Under the pieces are notes generated by a model. That model made no database searches. It was not told the origin of the DNA and worked only from the letters and a program-made list of their open reading frames with translations. Below, one piece after another: positions 59,840-64,000 of a stretch of 64,000 nucleotides of DNA. The translations under genes were made by a program, and so were the position numbers. How positions within the stretch are numbered: position 1 is the stretch's first letter; each line of letters begins with the position of its first letter. The DNA comes from Amycolatopsis nalaikhensis (GTDB taxonomy: Bacteria > Actinomycetota > Actinomycetes > Mycobacteriales > Pseudonocardiaceae), in the NCBI RefSeq assembly GCF_030264295.1, contig NZ_CP127173.1, forward strand, positions 2,549,501-2,613,500, given 5' to 3'.

Positions 59840-61630
59840 TCACTTGCGGTGCCGGCCGCGGCCGGCGATCCGGGTCTTTTCCTCGGCCTGCCCGAACCGC
59901 GCGACCGCCCTGTCCCGCATGAACCCGAGCGGATCGGGCGCGTGCAGCCGCAGCATGATGTCGTGGACGTGGTCCGGGCGCCCGTACCCGGTGAGGCGGC
60001 TGACGACGTAGGTCGTCACGAAGGCGACCGGCACGGTGATCAGCGCGGGCTGGTTGACGAACCAGGGTGCCCAGCCGCCGGTGTAGCCGCTCACGACGTT
60101 GACCACCAGCGCGGCCAGCACCAGCCCGCCGCCGACGAACATCCCGGCCAGCGCACCCGGCCAGGACAGCTTGCGCCACCAGATGCCCAGCACCAGCAAC
60201 GGGCTGAACGTCGACGCGGCGAGCGCGAACGTCAGGCCGATCGACAGCGAGATGTCCTCCGGCCGCAGCAGGACGGCCAGCGCGATCGGGAACAGCGCGA
60301 CCAGCCCGGTCGCGACGCGGAAGTCCCGCACCCGGCCGGGCAGCAGGTCGGTCGACACCACCCCGGCGACGCTCACCAGCAGCCCGGACGTGCTGGAGAG
60401 GAACGCGGCGAACGCGCCCGCCGCGGTGACCGCGCCGAGGATCTGGCCGCCGACGCCCGGCAGGATCGCCGTGGGCAACCGCAGGATCGCCGCGTCCGTC
60501 TTGCCGGTGACCAGCAGCTCCGGCACGTACATCCGGGACAGCGCGCCCAGCAGCGTCGGGAAGAGGTAGAAGAGGCCGAGCAGCAGCAGGACGTGCACGG
60601 TGGTGCGGCGCGCGGCCTTGCCGTCGGGGTTGGTGTAGAAGCGGACCAGCACGTGCGGCAGGCCCATGGTGCCGAGGAACGTCGCGAACATCAGCGAGTA
60701 CGTCTGCAGCAGGTCGGTGAGGCTGCCCGAGCCCGGGTGCAGCCAGTTCGCGTTGTCCGCGATCGCGTCGCTGACCGCCGGGACCGGCGTGCCGGCCAGG
60801 AACTTCAGCTTCGTGCCTTCGGCCACGGTGTGCGGCGCCAGCGGCGTCCAGTGCGTCGGGCCGCCGGCTGGGCCGTTGTCGGTGCGGCCGTACGCCCAGA
60901 GGTAGGTGTCCGAAGTGACGTGCAGGGTGACGTCGGTCTGGACGTCCACAGTGGTGTCGGTGGTGAACACCGGCGGCGCGGGCGCGCCCAGCGGGCGGAA
61001 GCCGTCCGGCCCGCCGCCGGCGAAGAAGACCAGGCACAGCACGAAGGCAGGCACCGCGATCGCGAACAGCTTGAGCCAGTACTGGAACGCCTGCACCACG
61101 GTGATCGCGCGCATGCCGCCCGCGATCACGTTGAACGCCACCACGACCATCACCGCGATCGCGCCCGCCCACACCGGCACCGGCAGGATCGTCGCCAGTG
61201 TCAGCCCGGCGCCCTGCAGCTGCGGGACCATGTAGAGGATCCCGATGAACACGACGAACGCCGTGGAGAACCGGCGCAGGCCCTTCGACCCGAGCCGCAT
61301 CTCGACGAAGTCGGGCAGCGTGTACGCGCCGGACCGCCGCAGCGGCGCCGCGACGAACAGCATCAGGGCGAGGTAACCCGCGGTGAAACCGATCGGGAAC
61401 CACAGCGCGTCGGCGCCGTCCTTGAGCACGATCCCGGCGATGCCGAGGAACGACGCCGCCGAAAGGTACTCACCGGAAATCGCCGCGGCGTTGCGGCGCG
61501 AGCGCACCGTGCGCCGCGCGACCAGGAAGTCGTGCGTGCTCGTGGCCGAACGCGAGGAGCGGTGACCGAGGAAGAACGTCACCACGGCGACCAGCACGAT
61601 GCCGGTCAGGGCCCACGGGTTCAGCTGCAC
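59840..61630 (-). CDS. SSS-family symporter 2, with large extra loop
   Basis: 596 aa. Same family as symporter 1: DFLVARRTVRSRRNAAAISGEYLSAASFLGIAG and MGLPHVLVRFYTNPDGKAARR. It has a roughly 100-residue hydrophilic insertion (about 210-310: FRPLGAPAPPVFTTDTTVDVQTDVTLHV ... PHTVAEGTKLKFLAG) that ordinary ActP proteins lack; it should face outside. It lies downstream of the small membrane protein at 61661-62191 and the LytTR regulator, so one operon may encode regulator, partner and transporter. Confidence 0.88.
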   Translation of the reverse strand: MQLNPWALTGIVLVAVVTFFLGHRSSRSATSTHDFLVARRTVRSRRNAAAISGEYLSAASFLGIAGIVLKDGADALWFPIGFTAGYLALMLFVAAPLRRSGAYTLPDFVEMRLGSKGLRRFSTAFVVFIGILYMVPQLQGAGLTLATILPVPVWAGAIAVMVVVAFNVIAGGMRAITVVQAFQYWLKLFAIAVPAFVLCLVFFAGGGPDGFRPLGAPAPPVFTTDTTVDVQTDVTLHVTSDTYLWAYGRTDNGPAGGPTHWTPLAPHTVAEGTKLKFLAGTPVPAVSDAIADNANWLHPGSGSLTDLLQTYSLMFATFLGTMGLPHVLVRFYTNPDGKAARRTTVHVLLLLGLFYLFPTLLGALSRMYVPELLVTGKTDAAILRLPTAILPGVGGQILGAVTAAGAFAAFLSSTSGLLVSVAGVVSTDLLPGRVRDFRVATGLVALFPIALAVLLRPEDISLSIGLTFALAASTFSPLLVLGIWWRKLSWPGALAGMFVGGGLVLAALVVNVVSGYTGGWAPWFVNQPALITVPVAFVTTYVVSRLTGYGRPDHVHDIMLRLHAPDPLGFMRDRAVARFGQAEEKTRIAGRGRHRK

Positions 61631-61660
61631 GGAGGAATCCTCGCACGAGCGGGTGCGAAA

Positions 61661-62191
61661 CTAGTTTTCGATCATGTCCACGAACGCGCGTTCGTTGCGT
61701 TCGGCGAGCCGGTTGTACCAGATCCCGACGCCGAACAGGAACGGGAACGGCAGCACGCCGAGGATCAGCCACGCCACCGGGATGCCGACCACGCTCAACC
61801 GGGAGAACCCGGGAACCAGGTAGAACAGCGCCGGCAGCGAACCGAACACCACGACGACGAGCAGCGAGAGCAGCAACGCCGTCCGCAGCTGCACCTTCAC
61901 CAGGTGGTCCTTGACGAGCAGCTTTCCCCAGCTGGTCTGCTCTTCCAGCTCGACGCGGGCGCGCAGGGTGCCGGCGCCGCGGCGCGGGTCGGCGAGGATC
62001 ACTCGCTCCCGCTTGGGTTTCGCGTGGTGCTCCGGCTTCGGCGGCGGCTCGTTGTCCGGCGCGGGCGGCAGCGACTCGACGACGGCCCGCTCACCCGGCT
62101 GCGGCAGCGGCCGCTGGCGGGGCCGTCGGCCGAGCGTCGGATCGGGCTCGCGCACGCCGTTCGGGCGGCGCTCGTAGAAGTCGTCGGTCAT
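61661..62191 (-). CDS. Two-helix membrane protein of the symporter cluster
   Basis: 176 aa. A polar, Pro/Arg-rich N-terminal half precedes two hydrophobic helices (about 105-125 and 132-158) and a short basic-acidic tail (WYNRLAERNERAFVDMIEN). It resembles DUF485 proteins in helix count and in being placed directly before an SSS symporter. It is likely the accessory subunit of symporter 2; this is inference from position. Confidence 0.75.
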   Translation of the reverse strand: MTDDFYERRPNGVREPDPTLGRRPRQRPLPQPGERAVVESLPPAPDNEPPPKPEHHAKPKRERVILADPRRGAGTLRARVELEEQTSWGKLLVKDHLVKVQLRTALLLSLLVVVVFGSLPALFYLVPGFSRLSVVGIPVAWLILGVLPFPFLFGVGIWYNRLAERNERAFVDMIEN

Positions 62192-62204
62192 GACCGGTCC
62201 GCAG

Positions 62205-63038
62205 TCAGCCGTTCCGGCCCGAACCGACCAGCCGGTCCTTCAGCGCGCGGGTGTGCCGCCGGCTCACCGGCAGCACCTTCTCTTCGTTGCCGATCACGAC
62301 CTGGTAGCCGCCCTGGCCCATGCGCAGCTCGGTGATCAGCGGCAACGCGACCAGGAACGAGCGGTGGATCCGGACGAACCCGGCCTTCTCCCAGCGCTCT
62401 TCGAGCTGGGCCAGCGGGATGCGCACCAGGTGGCTGCCTTCGGTGGTGAACAGCCGCGCGTAGTCGCCCTGCGCCTCGACCCAGCGGACCGAGGAGCGCG
62501 GGATGAGCTTGGTGGTGCCGGCCAGCTCGACGGGGATGACCTCGTCGTCGTTCTTCACCGGCTCGCCGCCCATGGCTCCGGGCGGCGGCACCGCGGCGGC
62601 GGCCAGCTTGTCCAGCACGCGCGAGATGGCGCGGTCGAGGCGGTCCTGCTGGTACGGCTTGAGCACGTAGTCGAGCGCGCCGAGGTCGAAGGCGTTGACC
62701 GCCTCTTCGGCGTGCCCGGTGACGAACACGAGCGCGGGCGAGGGCCGCAACGCGGCGAAGACCCGGGACATCTCCATCCCGGACAGGCCGGGCATGTCGA
62801 TGTCGGCGAACACGGCGTCGACGATCGGCAGGCCGCGGTCCTTGCGCTCGCGCAGCCGCGGGTCGTCGGTGGACAGCAACCGCAGCGCCTCGGAGGCGTC
62901 GATCGCCGGGAACACCTTCGCCACGTGCGGGCTGTTGCGCAGGCAGTGGACGAGTTCGTCAAGCCCGTTCGGCTCGTCGTCCACGGCCAGGACCACGAGC
63001 TTCCGGGTGTCATCGTGAGCACTCACAGTGAAACGCAT
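62205..63038 (-). CDS. LytTR-family response regulator
   Basis: About 277 aa from ATG-63038; TTG-63059, ATG-63047 and GTG-63026 are also possible and none has a strong ribosome site. The receiver has LAVDDEPNGLDELVHCL, the phosphoacceptor in VFADIDMPGLSG, and VFVTGHAEEAVNAF with YVLKPY. The C-terminal LytTR DNA-binding domain has VRWVEAQGDYARLFT and FVRIHRSFLV, VLPVSRRHTRALKDRL. No sensor kinase is in the window. In actinobacteria LytTR regulators beside SSS symporters control acetate-type uptake. Confidence 0.9.
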   Translation of the reverse strand: MRFTVSAHDDTRKLVVLAVDDEPNGLDELVHCLRNSPHVAKVFPAIDASEALRLLSTDDPRLRERKDRGLPIVDAVFADIDMPGLSGMEMSRVFAALRPSPALVFVTGHAEEAVNAFDLGALDYVLKPYQQDRLDRAISRVLDKLAAAAVPPPGAMGGEPVKNDDEVIPVELAGTTKLIPRSSVRWVEAQGDYARLFTTEGSHLVRIPLAQLEERWEKAGFVRIHRSFLVALPLITELRMGQGGYQVVIGNEEKVLPVSRRHTRALKDRLVGSGRNG

Positions 63039-63091
63039 CCTGCCCATTGCCGAGTGCAATGTCCAGCCCCCGTCTGCCTGATGTGGGAGAA

Positions 63092-63112
63092 CCCGCGGCC
63101 AAGAGCCGCGGG
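63092..63112. terminator. Hairpin between LytTR and GH16 genes
   Basis: CCCGCGGC (63092-63099) pairs with GCCGCGGG (63105-63112) around a 5-nt loop, 8 bp beyond the GH16 stop on its transcript. No U-tract. Confidence 0.65.
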
Positions 63113-63120
63113 CCCTTGCC

Positions 63121-64000
63121 TCAATGCACGAAGGTGAACCAGTTGAGGTTCACGAAGTCGGCTGGCTGGCCGCTCGTGAACGTCAGGTAGACGTTGTGCA
63201 CGCCGGTGACCGCGCTGATGTTCGCCGGGACGGTCCGCCAGCTCTGCCAGCCGCCCGTGTTGCCGAGGGCGAAGCTGCCGATCGGCGCGTTGGACCGGCT
63301 GTCGAGCCGCACTTCGACGAGCCCGCTCACGCCGGACGCCGCCCCGGACGCGACCCTGGCCTGGAAGTTCGTCGCGGCGCTACTGCCGAAGTCGACGTTC
63401 GGGTAGAGCGCCCAGTCGCCGTTGGCGAGCGCACCGATGTTCTGGCCGCCTCCGCTGTCCGTCGTGGCCTCGGTGATCAGCCCGGACTGCTGGCTGAAGG
63501 ACTCGGCCTGGATGGTGCTGTACGCGCTGGTCCCACCGCTGGGTGGAGTCGTGGTGGTCGGCGGTGTGGTGCCGCCACCGCGGGTGCTGACCGTGACGTA
63601 GTCGACGACCATCGGGCGGCCCGGCACGATCCCCGGCCCCGGCGTCGTGGTGCCGGAGTTGTTGTTGGGGAACGCGCCGCCGATCGCGACGTTCAGCAGG
63701 ACGAAGTAGCCCTGGTGGGTGGTCATGTTCGCCCAGGTCGTCGCGTCGACCTGGTTCTGGCTGACCGAGTGGAACTGCTGGCCGTCGACGAACCAGCGGA
63801 ACACCTGCGGGCTGGTGCTCGCGTCCCATTCGAAGCGGTAGGTGTGGAAGGCCGACTGGCACGTGCTGCCGGGGCAGGCGCGGTTGGCCGGGAGCCCGGT
63901 CGTCTCGTTGCACGGGCCGCCGGGGTTGACGCCGCAGTGCAGGACGCCCCAGACGGAGTTGATCCCGTTGACGTTCTCCATGATGTCGAACTCGCCGATG
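63121..64000 (-). CDS. Secreted GH16 glycanase with CBM6, 5' end beyond window
   Basis: The visible part is the C-terminal 290 or so residues. At the window edge is the GH16 catalytic signature GEFDIMENVNG (nucleophile and acid/base Glu with the Asp between). WGVLHCGVNPGGPC and HTYRFEWDASTSPQVFRWFVDG follow, ending the beta-jelly-roll with VAIGGAFPNN. A Thr/Pro/Gly linker leads to a CBM6-type domain (YSTIQAESFSQQSG ... NGDWALYPNVDFG, end NLNWFTFVH). It is likely a secreted laminarinase/beta-1,3-glucanase-type enzyme; signal peptide and N-terminus are outside the window. Confidence 0.88.
   Translation of the reverse strand, partial: IGEFDIMENVNGINSVWGVLHCGVNPGGPCNETTGLPANRACPGSTCQSAFHTYRFEWDASTSPQVFRWFVDGQQFHSVSQNQVDATTWANMTTHQGYFVLLNVAIGGAFPNNNSGTTTPGPGIVPGRPMVVDYVTVSTRGGGTTPPTTTTPPSGGTSAYSTIQAESFSQQSGLITEATTDSGGGQNIGALANGDWALYPNVDFGSSAATNFQARVASGAASGVSGLVEVRLDSRSNAPIGSFALGNTGGWQSWRTVPANISAVTGVHNVYLTFTSGQPADFVNLNWFTFVH

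Overview
This is a high-GC actinobacterial chromosome segment, most likely Pseudonocardiales and Amycolatopsis-like. The basis is very high GC with GTG and TTG starts and many 4-nt stop/start overlaps, a mycothiol conjugate amidase, an F420-type PPOX enzyme, SigE-family and LytTR regulators, a fused CydDC, and DtxR/IdeR-type iron boxes. The order serS, septum-formation protein, zincin, phosphatase and pheA, followed further on by an iron-boxed DUF2470 gene and ferritin, matches what I recall of Mycobacterium tuberculosis Rv3834c to Rv3841. This looks like an old, conserved chromosomal arm with lineage-specific insertions. I see no tRNA, rRNA, CRISPR array, insertion sequence or prophage. No stretch without a gene is longer than about 300 bases.

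Layout. 1-7.9 kb: start of a secreted protein, serS, a class III aminotransferase, a 148-bp imperfect palindrome, haloalkane dehalogenase, a DUF1190-like / ATP-grasp ligase / DUF350 triad, and the septum-formation plus zincin pair. 7.9-14.1 kb: MFS exporter, small envelope proteins, DUF4232 lipoprotein, phosphatase-pheA operon, macro domain protein, coaA. 14.1-25.2 kb: two large unrecognised proteins, a kinase-less sensor-like membrane protein, MazG-like and DUF3024 proteins, a broken P-loop gene, a pseudo-exonuclease/BRCT membrane protein, two excalibur proteins, a helicase-family gene with a 1-nt frameshift, and a class F sortase. 25.5-33.7 kb: a LuxR-type response regulator convergent with cydA-cydB-cydDC-histidine kinase, apparently one respiratory operon ending in its own sensor. 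33.8-39 kb: S41 peptidase, GDT1-like and DUF998 membrane proteins, and an IclR / unknown / hmgA (homogentisate) locus.

39-50.5 kb: VWA/solute-binding protein with a coiled-coil partner, MFS transporter, decayed LysR gene, iron-boxed DUF2470 gene, PPOX enzyme, CPBP protease, arginine deiminase, ferritin behind palindromic iron boxes (itself with a 1-nt frameshift), and a SigE-family sigma factor with a membrane partner. 50.5-57.6 kb: DUF952, DUF5926, P450, a TetR-controlled exporter-Mca detoxification operon, DUF4328 and rhodanese. 57.6-64 kb: DUF485 and two SSS-family (acetate/solute) symporters with a LytTR regulator, then the C-terminal part of a GH16-CBM6 glycanase running off the end.

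The most interesting signals are: the ATP-grasp triad, whose small partner carries an RGGFG motif; the pseudo-exonuclease; the cyd operon with a built-in sensor kinase whose GAF domain is split by a minisatellite; two intergenic sites that share DnaA boxes plus a common hairpin element; the iron-box architecture of ferritin and DUF2470; and four frame-disrupted genes, two of which are repaired by removing exactly one base.
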